From: Scleromatobacter humisilvae
GTDB lineage: Bacteria > Pseudomonadota > Gammaproteobacteria > Burkholderiales > Burkholderiaceae_C
Length of the DNA: 64,000 bases
Assembly (NCBI RefSeq): GCF_023231945.1
Contig: NZ_JAJLJH010000002.1
Location: 124,001 to 188,000, forward strand
Reading direction: 5' to 3'
The notes under the pieces are model-generated. The model searched no databases, had not been told where the DNA came from, and saw only the letters and a program-made list of their open reading frames with translations. Numbering within the stretch: the stretch's first letter is position 1; every line of letters starts with the position of its first letter. Both the position numbers and the translations under genes were made by a program. Of this stretch, positions 46,945 through 56,458 are shown one piece after another.

Positions 46945-48151
46945 GCTTTCCCAGCTCGATCTTGGCGATCGAGTTGCGGTGCACCTCGTCGGGGCCGTCG
47001 GCGAAACGCAGCGTGCGGGCGATCGTGTAGAAGTAGGCCAGCGGCGCGTCCTCCGACATGCCCATCGCGCCGAACACCTGCATCGCCCAGTCGATGACGC
47101 GGCAGGCCATGTTGGGCGCGACGACCTTGATCATCGCGATCTCGGACTTGGCCGACTTGTTGCCCGCCACGTCCATCATCCACGCAGCCTTGAGCGTGAG
47201 CAGGCGCGCCATGTCGATCTGGCAGCGCGCCTCGGCGATGCGCTCCTGCGTCACCGTCTGCCTGGACAGCGGCTTGCCGAACGCGACGCGCTCCGACGCC
47301 CGCTCGCACATCAGCTCGAGCGCGCGTTCGGCCAGGCCGATCAGGCGCATGCAGTGGTGGATGCGGCCGGGGCCCAACCGGCCCTGGGCGATCTCGAACC
47401 CGCGGCCCTCTCCGAGCAGGATGTTGGAGACCGGCACGCGCACGTCGTCGAAGGCCACTTCCATGTGGCCGTGCGGCGCGTCGTCGTAGCCGAACACGGT
47501 CAGCGGACGCAGCACCTTGACGCCGGGCGCGTCGGCCGGCACGAGGATCATCGACTGCTGCGAATGCGACGGCGCCTCCGGGTCGGACTTGCCCATGAAG
47601 ATGTAGACCGCGCAGCGCGGGTCGCCCGCGCCCGACGTCCACCACTTGCGGCCGTTGAGCACGTACTCGTCGCCGTCGCGAGCGATGCTGGCCTGGATGT
47701 TGGTCGCGTCCGACGACGCCACTGCCGGCTCGGTCATCGCGAAGGCGCTGCGAATCTTCCCTTCCAGCAAGGGTTCGAGCCAGCGCTGCTGGTGCTCGGG
47801 CGTGCCGTAGCGAACGAGCACCTCCATGTTGCCGGTGTCGGGCGCGGAGCAGTTGAAGACCTCGCTGGCCCACGGCGTGCGGCCCATGATCTCGGCCAGC
47901 GGCGCGTAGTCCTGGTTCGACAGGCCCGCGCCGCGCTCGCTGTCGGGCAGGAACAGGTTCCAGAGCCCGGCGGCGCGTGCCTTGGCCTTCAGATCCTCGA
48001 TCAGCTGCAGCGGCGTCCAGCGCCTGCCGGCCGCGGTGTTGGCCGCGATCTCCTCGAAGTAGCGCGGCTCGGCGGGCGTGATGTGCTCGGCGAAGAAGGC
48101 GAGCAGGCGTTGCTGCAGGTCGACGGTGCGGGGCGAGTAGCTGAAGTCCAT
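46928..48151 (-). CDS. Acyl-CoA dehydrogenase
   Basis: FAD-dependent alpha,beta-dehydrogenation of acyl-CoA. The 407-residue protein shows family signatures: [54 protein letters not shown] and the C-terminal [34 protein letters not shown]. The sequence resembles the ACAD10/11-type group, which acts on unusual or long acyl chains. It begins one base from the stop of the aminoglycoside-phosphotransferase-like gene, the same pairing found fused in eukaryotic ACAD10/11. Confidence 0.92.
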   Translation of the reverse strand: MDFSYSPRTVDLQQRLLAFFAEHITPAEPRYFEEIAANTAAGRRWTPLQLIEDLKAKARAAGLWNLFLPDSERGAGLSNQDYAPLAEIMGRTPWASEVFNCSAPDTGNMEVLVRYGTPEHQQRWLEPLLEGKIRSAFAMTEPAVASSDATNIQASIARDGDEYVLNGRKWWTSGAGDPRCAVYIFMGKSDPEAPSHSQQSMILVPADAPGVKVLRPLTVFGYDDAPHGHMEVAFDDVRVPVSNILLGEGRGFEIAQGRLGPGRIHHCMRLIGLAERALELMCERASERVAFGKPLSRQTVTQERIAEARCQIDMARLLTLKAAWMMDVAGNKSAKSEIAMIKVVAPNMACRVIDWAMQVFGAMGMSEDAPLAYFYTIARTLRFADGPDEVHRNSIAKIELGKLRQSS

Positions 48152-48152
48152 G

Positions 48153-49238
48153 TCAGGCCTTGTTGGCGAATTGCCAGGCGAGTTCGGCGAGCGGCCGCGC
48201 GCCGGCGGCCGTCGTGCGCGCCTGCGCGCTCGAGGCGGTGCCGTCGACGACACGGCGCGCGATGCCTTGCAGGATGGCCGCGAGGCGGAACAGGTTGTAG
48301 GCGAGGTAGAAGTTCCAGTCGGCCAGCAGCGCGTCGGGGTCGGCGCGGCCGGTGCGCTCGCAGTAGCGGCGCACGTAGTCGCGCTCGGACGGGATGCCGA
48401 GCGCCGCGTGGTCTAGGCCGGCGATACCCCTGAACGTACCCGGCGGGATGTGCCAGGCCATGCAGTGGTAGCTGAAGTCGCCCAGCGGATGGCCGAGCGT
48501 CGACAGCTCCCAGTCGAGCACCGCCAGCACGCGCGGCTCGGTCGGGTGGAAGATCAGGTTGTCCATGCGGTAGTCGCCATGCACGATGGATACCTGCGAC
48601 TCGTCCATCGCGCTCGCGGGCATGTGCGCGGGCAGCCACTCGATCAGGCGGTCCATGGCCTCGATCGGGTCGGTGATCGAGGCCTGGTACTGCTTGGTCC
48701 AGCGGCCGATCTGGCGCGCGAAGAAGTTGCCGGGCTTGCCGTAGTCGGCCAGGCCGATGGCGTTCACGTCGACGCTGTGCATCGCCGCGATCACGCGGTT
48801 CATCTCGTCGTAGATCGCGCCGCGTTGCGCCGGCGCCATGCCCGGCAGGGCCTGGTCCCAGAGCACGCGGCCGTCGACGAAGTCCATCACGTAGAACGCG
48901 CGGCCGATGACGGACTCGTCCTCGCACAGCAGGTGCATCTTCGCGACCGGCACGTCGGTGCCCGCGAGCGCGTCCATCACGCGGTACTCGCGTTCGACGG
49001 CATGCGCCGACGGCAGCAGTTTCGCGACGGGGCCCGGCTTGGATCGCATCACGTACGAACGCGACGGCGTGACGAGCTTGTACGTCGGATTGGACTGGCC
49101 GCCCTTGAACTGCTCCACGCTCAACGGGCCGGCGAAGCCGTCCAGGTTCTTCGCGAGATACGCCTCGAGGGCGGCAATGTCGAAGCGATGGCTGTCGGCG
49201 ACCGGGCGGGTGCCGGTGTTCTGTTCTGTCTGGTTCAT
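48153..49238 (-). CDS. Phosphotransferase-family protein (ACAD10/11 kinase-like)
   Basis: A 361-residue kinase-fold protein of the APH/choline-kinase family. Motifs: [12 protein letters not shown] (glycine-rich loop), YVMRSKP (ATP-binding Lys region), [15 protein letters not shown] (catalytic Brenner motif with HGDYRMDN), and [18 protein letters not shown] (metal-binding Asp). The pairing with the acyl-CoA dehydrogenase, 1 bp apart, is the bacterial counterpart of mammalian ACAD10/11. In mammals these act on 4-hydroxyacyl-CoAs via phosphorylation; a similar role is inferred here. Confidence 0.88.
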   Translation of the reverse strand: MNQTEQNTGTRPVADSHRFDIAALEAYLAKNLDGFAGPLSVEQFKGGQSNPTYKLVTPSRSYVMRSKPGPVAKLLPSAHAVEREYRVMDALAGTDVPVAKMHLLCEDESVIGRAFYVMDFVDGRVLWDQALPGMAPAQRGAIYDEMNRVIAAMHSVDVNAIGLADYGKPGNFFARQIGRWTKQYQASITDPIEAMDRLIEWLPAHMPASAMDESQVSIVHGDYRMDNLIFHPTEPRVLAVLDWELSTLGHPLGDFSYHCMAWHIPPGTFRGIAGLDHAALGIPSERDYVRRYCERTGRADPDALLADWNFYLAYNLFRLAAILQGIARRVVDGTASSAQARTTAAGARPLAELAWQFANKA

Positions 49239-49295
49239 CGAAAATGTCTCGATCGTTGTTGTCGTTCAACGCACCGGAGACCTGTCCGATGCAGC

Positions 49296-50000
49296 TTATC
49301 GTTCGGCGGCGTGCACGAGCTTCTCGCGCGAGAGCACGACGATGCGGGTCGGCTCGATGCGCAATGCGCCTTCGCGCTCAAGCTCCTTGAGCTCCTGGTT
49401 GACGCGCTGGCGCGACGCGCCCACCAGTTGCGCCAGGTCTTCCTGCGCGAGCTGCAGGCCGATGCGCACCTCGTCGCCCTGGTTGATGCCGTAGCTCTTG
49501 GCCAGCATCAGGATGTTCTTGGCCAGGCGCGCGGACAGCGGCCGCGTGTTCAGGTCCTCGACGAGGTTGAACATGATGCGCAGCCGGCGGCAGTTCAGGC
49601 GCAGCAGCGCGTCGTACAGCTCGACGTGCTGCTGCAGCAGGTCCTTGAAGTCGGCCTTGCGCACCGACAGCAGCGTGGTGGCGCCGTGCGCATCGGCGTC
49701 GTGCGTGCGCGGCAGGCCGTCGAACAGCGCGATGTCGCCGAACCAGGTGCCCGGCTCGACGTAGGTCAGCGAGACCTGCTTGCCCGACATCGACACCGAG
49801 CTGACGCGCACCGCGCCCTTGGCCACGCCGCACCAGTCTTCCGCGGGCGATCCGCGCGAGGCCAGCGGCGCGCCGTCCGCCAGCCGTCGCACGACGGCAC
49901 GCGACAGGATCGCGGCGCGCAGTTCCTCGGACAGTTTGGAGAACCATGGCCCCGCGTCGATGTTGTTCTGTTCTTCGATTGTAAGAATCGGGTTGTTCAT
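49296..50000 (-). CDS. Crp/Fnr-family transcriptional regulator
   Basis: A 234-residue regulator with a cyclic-nucleotide-binding-like beta-roll (residues about 20-130; PGTWFGDIALFDGLPRTHDADA has Asp where CRP has Glu) and a C-terminal winged HTH. The recognition helix GASRQRVNQEL differs from CRP and from the regulator at 24903, so it should bind another site. No Fnr cysteines. It is upstream of the kinase/acyl-CoA dehydrogenase pair on the same strand, and may regulate fatty-acid genes; that is inference. Confidence 0.85.
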   Translation of the reverse strand: MNNPILTIEEQNNIDAGPWFSKLSEELRAAILSRAVVRRLADGAPLASRGSPAEDWCGVAKGAVRVSSVSMSGKQVSLTYVEPGTWFGDIALFDGLPRTHDADAHGATTLLSVRKADFKDLLQQHVELYDALLRLNCRRLRIMFNLVEDLNTRPLSARLAKNILMLAKSYGINQGDEVRIGLQLAQEDLAQLVGASRQRVNQELKELEREGALRIEPTRIVVLSREKLVHAAER

Positions 50001-50066
50001 TCCTAGTCCCAGACGCGACAGCGGCGGGCCCGCCTGGCGCGGGTCCGCGATGCTTCGATTGTCGTC

Positions 50067-50795
50067 TCAAACCGGAATATCCCCCGCGCGCAGGTACTGC
50101 GCCAGCAGCTTCTCCATGGTCGTGTAGCGCTCGCGCTCGTGCAGCCATTGCGTGGGTGCGAGGTTGGTGCCGCGCACGACGATGTCGCCGGCGCCGATGT
50201 CCAGCACGTTGATGCAGGCCGGCGACTGCTCCAGGCGGCCGAGGAAGGTCCGTCCGCCCGTCAGCGCGTGGCCCAGCAGCGCGCGGTTGATGCCGCCGTG
50301 CAGCACCAGCAGCGCGCAGTGCCAGGACGGATCGGCCAGCAGCTCGTCGAACGCCGGCAGGCAGCGGTCCATCATCGCGCCGACCGTCTCGCCGCCCAGG
50401 AACCGCAAGGTTTCGACGTCGGCCGCGGCGCTGAAGACACCGGTGAACGCGGCGCGCAGCTGCTCGCGCGGGATCGAATCGAGGCGGCCGGGGCGGATCT
50501 CCTCGAGCCGCGGATCGTGCGCGATCGCCGTGTCCTGGCCGGCGGCGGCCAGGACGCGCCGCGCGGTCTCGACGGTGCGCGCCAGGCCGCTCACCAGCAC
50601 GCGGTCGAAGCGCACGCCCGCGGCGGCGAACAGCGCGCCGGCGGCGTCCGCCTGCGCGCGGCCAGCGTCGTTCAGCGGCACCGTGTGCGGCGGGACGGGC
50701 GTCCCATCGGCGGTGAAATAGTCGACCGAGCCGTGCCGCATGAGGTAGAGGCGGCGTCGGACGGGCAGTTGCGGGGCAGGGCGGTCGGCGGGCAA
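50067..50795 (-). CDS. Histidine phosphatase family protein
   Basis: A 242-residue phosphoglycerate-mutase-like phosphatase. The RHG active site is YLMRHGSVDYF; VLVSGLARTVETARRV and the C-terminal VLHGGINRALLGHAL supply the other catalytic Arg and His. The first beta-strand (RRRLYLMRHG) requires a start upstream of the ATG at 50741; TTG 50795 is the best candidate. Next to the enoyl-CoA hydratase on the same strand. Substrate unknown. Confidence 0.82.
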   Translation of the reverse strand: MPADRPAPQLPVRRRLYLMRHGSVDYFTADGTPVPPHTVPLNDAGRAQADAAGALFAAAGVRFDRVLVSGLARTVETARRVLAAAGQDTAIAHDPRLEEIRPGRLDSIPREQLRAAFTGVFSAAADVETLRFLGGETVGAMMDRCLPAFDELLADPSWHCALLVLHGGINRALLGHALTGGRTFLGRLEQSPACINVLDIGAGDIVVRGTNLAPTQWLHERERYTTMEKLLAQYLRAGDIPV

Positions 50796-50848
50796 GGGGA
50801 AATTCCGTTGGTTATGCAGTTCGATGCCGCCGACTCGCGCAAGAATCG

Positions 50849-51628
50849 TCAGCGGAATACCGGCAGGCGTTTCTCGAAGAAGGCCTTCAAACCCTCGTCG
50901 CCGTTGTCGTGGAACAGGTTGACGATGAATTGCCGGCGTTCCGCCTCGAGGTGTTCGCCCAGCGGCGACAGGGCGGCGCGGGCGACCAGTTCCTTGGCGC
51001 CGGCGACGGCGTTCGGGGCCATCGCGGCGAGCTTGTCGGCCAGGGCCAGAGCTTCGGCGAGCGCCTGGCCCTTGTCTGTCACGCGGTTGACAAGCCCCAG
51101 CGCATGCAGGCGTTCCGGCTTCATCGGGCCGGCCAGCCACAGCATCTCGAGCGCCACCGGCCGCGGCAGCATGCGCGCCACGTGCCAGGAGCCGCCGCCG
51201 TCCGGCGTCAGGCCGACCTTGCCGTAGGACATGACGAACTTGGCGTCCGACGCCGCGACCAGCAGGTCGCAGGCCAGCGCCAGCGACATTCCCCCGCCGG
51301 CCGCAAAACCCTCCACCGCGGCGATCGTGGGTTTCGGGAAAGCGCGCAGCGATTCGATCAATTGGTGGAACAACGCGATCGATTCCGACTGGGCTTGCGG
51401 GCCGGTCTTGCGCAATCCGATGATTCGATTCAGGTCGCCGCCGGCGCAGAAATGCTCGCCGTCGCCGCGCACGATGACTGCCCGGATGGAATCGTCGGAT
51501 TCCGCGACGTTCAGCGCCTCGACGCCTGCCGAGTAGACCTGGGGCGACAACGTGTTGCGGGTGGCGGGGTCGCTCAGGGTCAATATCAGGGTTGAACCTT
51601 CGCGGGAAGTCAGGAGTTCACTCGGCAT
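50849..51628 (-). CDS. Enoyl-CoA hydratase/isomerase family protein
   Basis: A 259-residue crotonase-fold enzyme. Family motifs: VRGDGEHFCAGGDLNRI, KPTIAAVEGFAAGGGMSLALACDLLVAA and SYGKVGLTPDGGGSW. The second catalytic Glu of typical hydratases is replaced by Asp/Gly (TPDGGG), suggesting an isomerase or other crotonase activity. The genes around it concern acyl-CoA metabolism. Confidence 0.86.
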   Translation of the reverse strand: MPSELLTSREGSTLILTLSDPATRNTLSPQVYSAGVEALNVAESDDSIRAVIVRGDGEHFCAGGDLNRIIGLRKTGPQAQSESIALFHQLIESLRAFPKPTIAAVEGFAAGGGMSLALACDLLVAASDAKFVMSYGKVGLTPDGGGSWHVARMLPRPVALEMLWLAGPMKPERLHALGLVNRVTDKGQALAEALALADKLAAMAPNAVAGAKELVARAALSPLGEHLEAERRQFIVNLFHDNGDEGLKAFFEKRLPVFR

Positions 51629-51796
51629 TGGCGGCCTTCAGGATGGATACAGAAATTGGCGAAACCGGAGATATTCAACGAATTGCGCGTTGAACCATAT
51701 GTCACGAATAAGCATCATTCTCCCCCGATGTTCCGGCGACAGTTTCTGTAAGCAACCGTGATAGAGTCGATCGGGTAATCTGTGGTGTCCACAGGA

Positions 51797-53935
51797 ATGA
51801 AAAAACACTTTACCGCGCACATCATTTTCGCCGCGACCGCATTGGCGTCCCAACAAGCCTGGGCGCTGGGTTTCGGTCGCGCGGTTTCCGACGCGGTACT
51901 CGGCCAGGCGTTCACTTTCACGGTACCCATCCGCGTCGAACCGGGCGAGCATATCGGCCTGGAATGCCTGACGACCCAGGTTTACTACGGTGAGTCGCCG
52001 CTGCCGCCGACCCAGGTTCGCACGGAACTGCAACCGGGGACGGGCGACTACGCCTGGATCGTCAAGATCACGGCGAGCGCGCCGGTGGCGGAGCCGATCG
52101 TCGAGGTGGCACTCAACGCCAGCTGCGACCGGCCGTTCACGCGCCGCTTCTCGGTGTTCGCCGATCCGCCCAGCCTCGGCGCGACGACCGCGCAGCTGCC
52201 GCAGGTCGCGCCCGTCAATGCCGCGCCGGCGCCGGGCTCGCGCGTCGCGCAGGCCTCGCCGGCCGCGGCGCCGACCAGCGCGTTTTCCAATGCCTATGCA
52301 GCGCAGCGCGGCGCCAGCGCGGCGGGCAACGGGCGCGCGCGCGTCGTGCGCAAGGGCCCGACGATGGCGCTGGCCAACGAACTCAACGCACCGCCGGCGG
52401 CGGCGCCGTCCAGGCGCCACGTCGTCGCCGATGCCGGGAGCGCCCGCAAGCCGGGGCCGCGGGTCGCGCCACCGACCTCGGCCGAGGACGCCGCGCGCCT
52501 GGTGCTCGATCAGGGCGTGCCGCACCTCAAGCTCGACATGGAGGAGCCGATCATCCCGCCGCCGTCCGCCGCCTCGGGCGCGGCGATCGGCCTCGCGGAT
52601 GCCGATGATCCCGACATCCGCCAGCTGAAGGCGCTCGACCAGAGCATCCAGGCGCTCAAGCACGACAACCAGGTGCAGCACGACGAGGCCGCCAGGCTGA
52701 AGGCGCAATTGGCGGAGGCGGAATCGCGCACTGACTGGGCGCCCTGGCTGCTGGGCCTGCTGGCGATCGCCGCCGCGGCCATCGCCGCGCTGGCGTGGAA
52801 GCTGCGCCAGCAGAACCGGATCGCGCACAGCGACTGGTTCAACCAGTCCCAACTGGGCCCGGCGTCGTCGGCCATGCCCGAACCCGAGCCGGTCGTCGAG
52901 GTCGTGCCGGTCGCGCCCGTCGCCGACACCCCGGCGCTGCCGACGCTGGAAGACTCGCTCCCCGAGCTGCCGCCCATCGACGAGAGCGACGCGCGCGGCG
53001 TACCCGTCGCACCCGACCACTCCGCCACGCGTCCGCTCGATCGCCAGACCATGGCCGCCGCGATGCGGCCCGCGCCCGAGCCGGCGCCCCGCGAGCTGTC
53101 GGTCGAGGAACTGCTCGACCTCGAGCAGCAGGCCGACTTCTTCATCGCGCTGGGCCAGGAGGACGCGGCGGTCGACCTGCTGATGTCGCACCTGCGCAGC
53201 GCCGGCGGCCAGAGCCCGCTGCCGTACACCAAGCTGCTCGAGATCTACAGGCGCCAGGGCGACCGCAGCGCCTACGAGCGCACCCGCGCGCGCTTCAACC
53301 GCCGCTTCAACGCCTACGCGCCCGACTGGGACACCGGCCCCACCGCCGGCCGCTCGCTGGAGGACTATCCCGAGACCATCGAGCTGCTCGAAAGCACCTG
53401 GGCCTCGCCGATCGACGCGATGGCGGTGCTCGAAGGACTGCTGTTCAAGCGCGACGACACCAGCGAGCTGTTCGACCTGCCGGCCTACCGCGACGTGCTG
53501 GTGCTGTACTCGCTGGCGCGCGACCTGTGGCAGAACGGCGGCGGCCACGGCGGCACGCAGATCGACGTCCTGCTGCCGCTGGGCGATTCCGAGCCCACCG
53601 CGGCGATGCCCGTCTATCCGAGCGCGCGCGAAGTCAACGAGAGCGCGCTGCCGGCTGGGGATCGCGGTCTCGACCTCGACTCGGTCGACGCCGAGGGCGA
53701 TACCCGGCACGGCATGCTGACCAGCTTCGAGCTCACCGGCTTCGAGCCCGGGCACGGCGTCGCCCATCTCGATCTCGAGCTGCCGCAGGGCGACGTGCTG
53801 GTCGAGGGCGGGGACGTGCACGCGACGCTCGACGAGCTGAGCCTGTCGCCCGCCGCCGCGACCCGGCCCAAGCCGTCGCCGCTGGACTGGCACGAAGGCG
53901 ATCCGCCCGACTCCGAGCTGCCGACCAGGCGCTGA
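51797..53935 (+). CDS. FimV/HubP-like polar membrane protein
   Basis: A 712-residue protein. Signal peptide (residues 1-25), then the FimV-type N-terminal domain opening LGFGRAVSDAVLGQAFTFTVPI, an Ala/Pro-rich periplasmic stretch, a short coiled coil (about 285-310), one transmembrane helix (WAPWLLGLLAIAAAAIAALAWKL, about 312-335), and an acidic cytoplasmic region with a TPR-like LDLEQQADFFIALGQEDAAVDLLMSHL. This order matches FimV/HubP proteins, which organise cell poles and type IV pili. A LysM domain, present in most FimVs, was not seen. ATG 51797 is preferred to the GTG five codons upstream. Confidence 0.78.
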   Translation: MKKHFTAHIIFAATALASQQAWALGFGRAVSDAVLGQAFTFTVPIRVEPGEHIGLECLTTQVYYGESPLPPTQVRTELQPGTGDYAWIVKITASAPVAEPIVEVALNASCDRPFTRRFSVFADPPSLGATTAQLPQVAPVNAAPAPGSRVAQASPAAAPTSAFSNAYAAQRGASAAGNGRARVVRKGPTMALANELNAPPAAAPSRRHVVADAGSARKPGPRVAPPTSAEDAARLVLDQGVPHLKLDMEEPIIPPPSAASGAAIGLADADDPDIRQLKALDQSIQALKHDNQVQHDEAARLKAQLAEAESRTDWAPWLLGLLAIAAAAIAALAWKLRQQNRIAHSDWFNQSQLGPASSAMPEPEPVVEVVPVAPVADTPALPTLEDSLPELPPIDESDARGVPVAPDHSATRPLDRQTMAAAMRPAPEPAPRELSVEELLDLEQQADFFIALGQEDAAVDLLMSHLRSAGGQSPLPYTKLLEIYRRQGDRSAYERTRARFNRRFNAYAPDWDTGPTAGRSLEDYPETIELLESTWASPIDAMAVLEGLLFKRDDTSELFDLPAYRDVLVLYSLARDLWQNGGGHGGTQIDVLLPLGDSEPTAAMPVYPSAREVNESALPAGDRGLDLDSVDAEGDTRHGMLTSFELTGFEPGHGVAHLDLELPQGDVLVEGGDVHATLDELSLSPAAATRPKPSPLDWHEGDPPDSELPTRR

Positions 53936-53941
53936 ACCGTC

Positions 53942-55111
53942 TCAGGCCTTGAGGGCCCGCAGCCGGCGCAGCGCCTCGTCGAGCGTGGCTTCCTTCTTGG
54001 CGAAGCAGAAGCGGATCACGCGCATGTCGGGCGCCTGGTCGTAGAACGCCGACATCGGGATCGCGGCCACGCCGACCTCGGTGGCGAGCCATTCGCAGAA
54101 TGCGAGGTCACTCTTGTCGGACAGCGCCGAATAGTCGACGCACTGGAAATACGTGCCCTCGCAGGGCAGCAGCGTCAACGGCGTCGCCGCCAGCCCGGCG
54201 CGGAAGCGGTCGCGCCTGGCCTGGTAGAACGGCGCGAGCGACTGCCAGTGCGACGGGTCGGCCAGGAAGGCCGCGATGCCGTGCTGCATCGGCGCGTTGA
54301 CCGTGAACACGTTGAACTGGTGCACCTTGCGGAACTCGCGCATCAGCGCGGCCGGCGCGGCGACGTAGCCGACCTTCCAGCCGGTGACGTGGAAGGTCTT
54401 GCCGAAGCTCGACACCACCACGCTGCGTTCGGCCAGCTCGGGAATGGCCGAGACGCTGGCATGCGCGACGCCGTCGAACACCATGTGCTCGTAGACCTCG
54501 TCGGACAGCACCAGCGCGCGCGTCGGCGCGAGCAGCGCGGCGAAGCGCGCCATCTCGTCGGCGGTCCAGACCGTGCCGCTCGGGTTGTGCGGCGTGTTGA
54601 CGATGACCAGCCGCGTGCGCGGCGTCAGTGCCTTGGCGAGCGCGTCGAAGTCAGGGCGCCAGGTGCCCGGCGTCAGCGGCACGCGGATCGTGTTGCCGCC
54701 GGCCAGCGTGATCGACGGGCCGTAGCTGTCGTAGCAAGGCTCCAGCACGACGACGTCGTCGCCCGGATGCACCAGCGCCAGCACGGTCGACAGGATGCCT
54801 TGCGTGGCACCGGCGGTGATCGTGATCTCCGAGTCCGCGTCGTAGCGGCGGCCGGTGGTCAGCGCGATCTTGTCGGACACGGCCTGGCGCAGCGCCGGCA
54901 CGCCGGTCATCGGCGGGTACTGGTTGTGGCCGGCGCGCATCGCGGCGGCGACGGCGTCGACCAGCGCAGGGTCGCAGTCGAAGTCGGGGAAGCCCTGGCC
55001 GAGGTTGATCGCGCCCGTCCTGGCGGCCAGCGCCGACATCACGGTGAAGATGGTCGTGCCCACGGCGGGCAGGCGGCTTGCGCCGACGAGGGTGTCGATG
55101 TCAGAGGTCAT
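53942..55111 (-). CDS. Methionine-type PLP aminotransferase
   Basis: A 389-residue fold-type I aminotransferase of the YbdL/KAT class. Motifs: INLGQGFPDFDCDPALVDA, the NTPHNPSGTVWT pyruvate-binding loop, the PLP lysine in SSFGKTFHVTGWKVGYV and the final VIRFCFAKKEATLDEAL. Such enzymes transaminate methionine or aromatic/kynurenine-type substrates; the exact one is not resolved here. Its start codon overlaps the cysB stop by 11 bases. Confidence 0.85.
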   Translation of the reverse strand: MTSDIDTLVGASRLPAVGTTIFTVMSALAARTGAINLGQGFPDFDCDPALVDAVAAAMRAGHNQYPPMTGVPALRQAVSDKIALTTGRRYDADSEITITAGATQGILSTVLALVHPGDDVVVLEPCYDSYGPSITLAGGNTIRVPLTPGTWRPDFDALAKALTPRTRLVIVNTPHNPSGTVWTADEMARFAALLAPTRALVLSDEVYEHMVFDGVAHASVSAIPELAERSVVVSSFGKTFHVTGWKVGYVAAPAALMREFRKVHQFNVFTVNAPMQHGIAAFLADPSHWQSLAPFYQARRDRFRAGLAATPLTLLPCEGTYFQCVDYSALSDKSDLAFCEWLATEVGVAAIPMSAFYDQAPDMRVIRFCFAKKEATLDEALRRLRALKA

Positions 55112-56045
55112 AGTTTTCTCCGTCGCCGCCGAGCGCGCGCAGCAGCAGCGGGCGCGTCAGGCGGTCGGACAGCAGCTCCGCGAACGTGAGGACATAGCCG
55201 CGCAGGTAGGCGCCCCGGCGGAACGCGACGCGCGTGACGTTGGTGCCGAACAGGTGGCCCGCCGGCCGGCTCACCAGCTCGCCGCCGGGCGGGTCGTCGC
55301 GCACGGCCATCTCGGCGACGATGCCCACGCCGAGCCCCGACTTGACGTAGGTCTTGATGACATCCGAGTCGATCGCCTCGAGCGCGATGTTGGGCTTGAG
55401 GCGGCGCTGCGCGAATGCGGCGTCGATGCGCTTGCGGCCGGTGAACGACGGGTGGTACGAGATCAGGGTCTCGTTGGCGAGCTGCTCCAGCGTGATCTTC
55501 TCGACCTCGGCCAGCGGGTGCTCGGCGCGCATCACGATCACGTGCTGCCATTCGTAGCAGGGCAGCGAGACGAGATCCTCGGGCTCCGACAGCGATTCCG
55601 TCGCCAGCCCGATGTCGGCGGTGCCATCCAGCAGCATCTGCACGACCTGGTCGGGCGAGCCCTGGTGCAGGCTCACCTGCACCTTCGGGAAGCGGCGGCG
55701 CAGCTGCGCGACCGGCTCGGGCAGGACGTAGCGCGCCTGCGTGTGCGTGGCGGCGATCGACAGCGTGCCGGCGTCCTGCTTCGAATACTCCTCGCCGATG
55801 CGCTTCATGTTGGCGACCTCGCGCAGGATCACGTCGATCGCCTTGAGCACCTCCTGGCCGGGCTCGGTGACGCGGCGCAGGCGCTTGCCGTGGCGCACGA
55901 AGAGATCGATGCCCAGCTCCTCCTCCAGCTCGAGGATGGCCTTGGAGATGCCGGGCTGGGACGTGAACAGCGCCTTCGCGGTCTCGGTCAGGTTCAGGTT
56001 GCGGCGCACGGCCTCCTGCACGAAACGGAACTGGTGCAGGTTCAT
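55101..56045 (-). CDS. cysB: LysR-family regulator CysB/Cbl-like
   Basis: A 314-residue LysR regulator with the HTH MNLHQFRFVQEAVRRNLNLTETAKALFTSQPGISKAILELE, which is the CysB/Cbl hallmark start, and an inducer domain with TTHTQARYVLP, HQGSPDQVVQMLLDG and IDSDVIKTYVKSGLGVGI. CysB activates sulfate assimilation in response to N-acetylserine and sulfate limitation. It overlaps cbiX by 4 bp and the aminotransferase by 11 bp, so it probably shares the lptF-lptG-cbiX transcript. Confidence 0.93.
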   Translation of the reverse strand: MNLHQFRFVQEAVRRNLNLTETAKALFTSQPGISKAILELEEELGIDLFVRHGKRLRRVTEPGQEVLKAIDVILREVANMKRIGEEYSKQDAGTLSIAATHTQARYVLPEPVAQLRRRFPKVQVSLHQGSPDQVVQMLLDGTADIGLATESLSEPEDLVSLPCYEWQHVIVMRAEHPLAEVEKITLEQLANETLISYHPSFTGRKRIDAAFAQRRLKPNIALEAIDSDVIKTYVKSGLGVGIVAEMAVRDDPPGGELVSRPAGHLFGTNVTRVAFRRGAYLRGYVLTFAELLSDRLTRPLLLRALGGDGENYDL

Positions 56046-56458
56046 GTGGCCAGTCCGTCCAGCGGGTGGTGGCCGGCGGCGAAGCCGAGGCCGGCGAGGT
56101 CGATCGCGGCGTCGGCCAGCGCGGCGATGACGTGCGGCGTCTCGCCCAGCGCATCGTGCAGCGTCCAGACGACCTCGGCATGCGTCTCGCGCAGCCTGGC
56201 GAGCTGCGCCGGCACGTCGCGCCGCACGTGGCCGCCGCCGCCGAGGAACACGGGCACGACATCGACGCGCGTGCAGCCGAGGCCGGCCAGCTCGGCGCCG
56301 GCATCCGCGAGCGGGGGCGCCATCAGCTCGAGGAAGGCGAGCCGCACGACGGCCTCGGGCGCGCGCTCGCGCACGCGCGCCGCGACGGCCTCGAAGGGCA
56401 CGGCCCACGCCGGATCGCGCGCGCCATGGGCCAGGAGGACGATGCCGCGCTTGCTCAT
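56042..56458 (-). CDS. Sirohydrochlorin chelatase, CbiX/SirB single-domain type
   Basis: A 138-residue short-form CbiX/SirB chelatase that inserts iron or cobalt into sirohydrochlorin. Motifs: LLAHGARDPAWAVPFEAVAARV (metal-binding His) and VDVVPVFLGGGGHVRRDVPAQL. In beta-proteobacteria it could serve siroheme for sulfite reductase, consistent with the overlapping CysB gene, or cobalamin synthesis. Four-base overlaps with cysB and lptG on either side. Confidence 0.88.
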   Translation of the reverse strand: MSKRGIVLLAHGARDPAWAVPFEAVAARVRERAPEAVVRLAFLELMAPPLADAGAELAGLGCTRVDVVPVFLGGGGHVRRDVPAQLARLRETHAEVVWTLHDALGETPHVIAALADAAIDLAGLGFAAGHHPLDGLAT

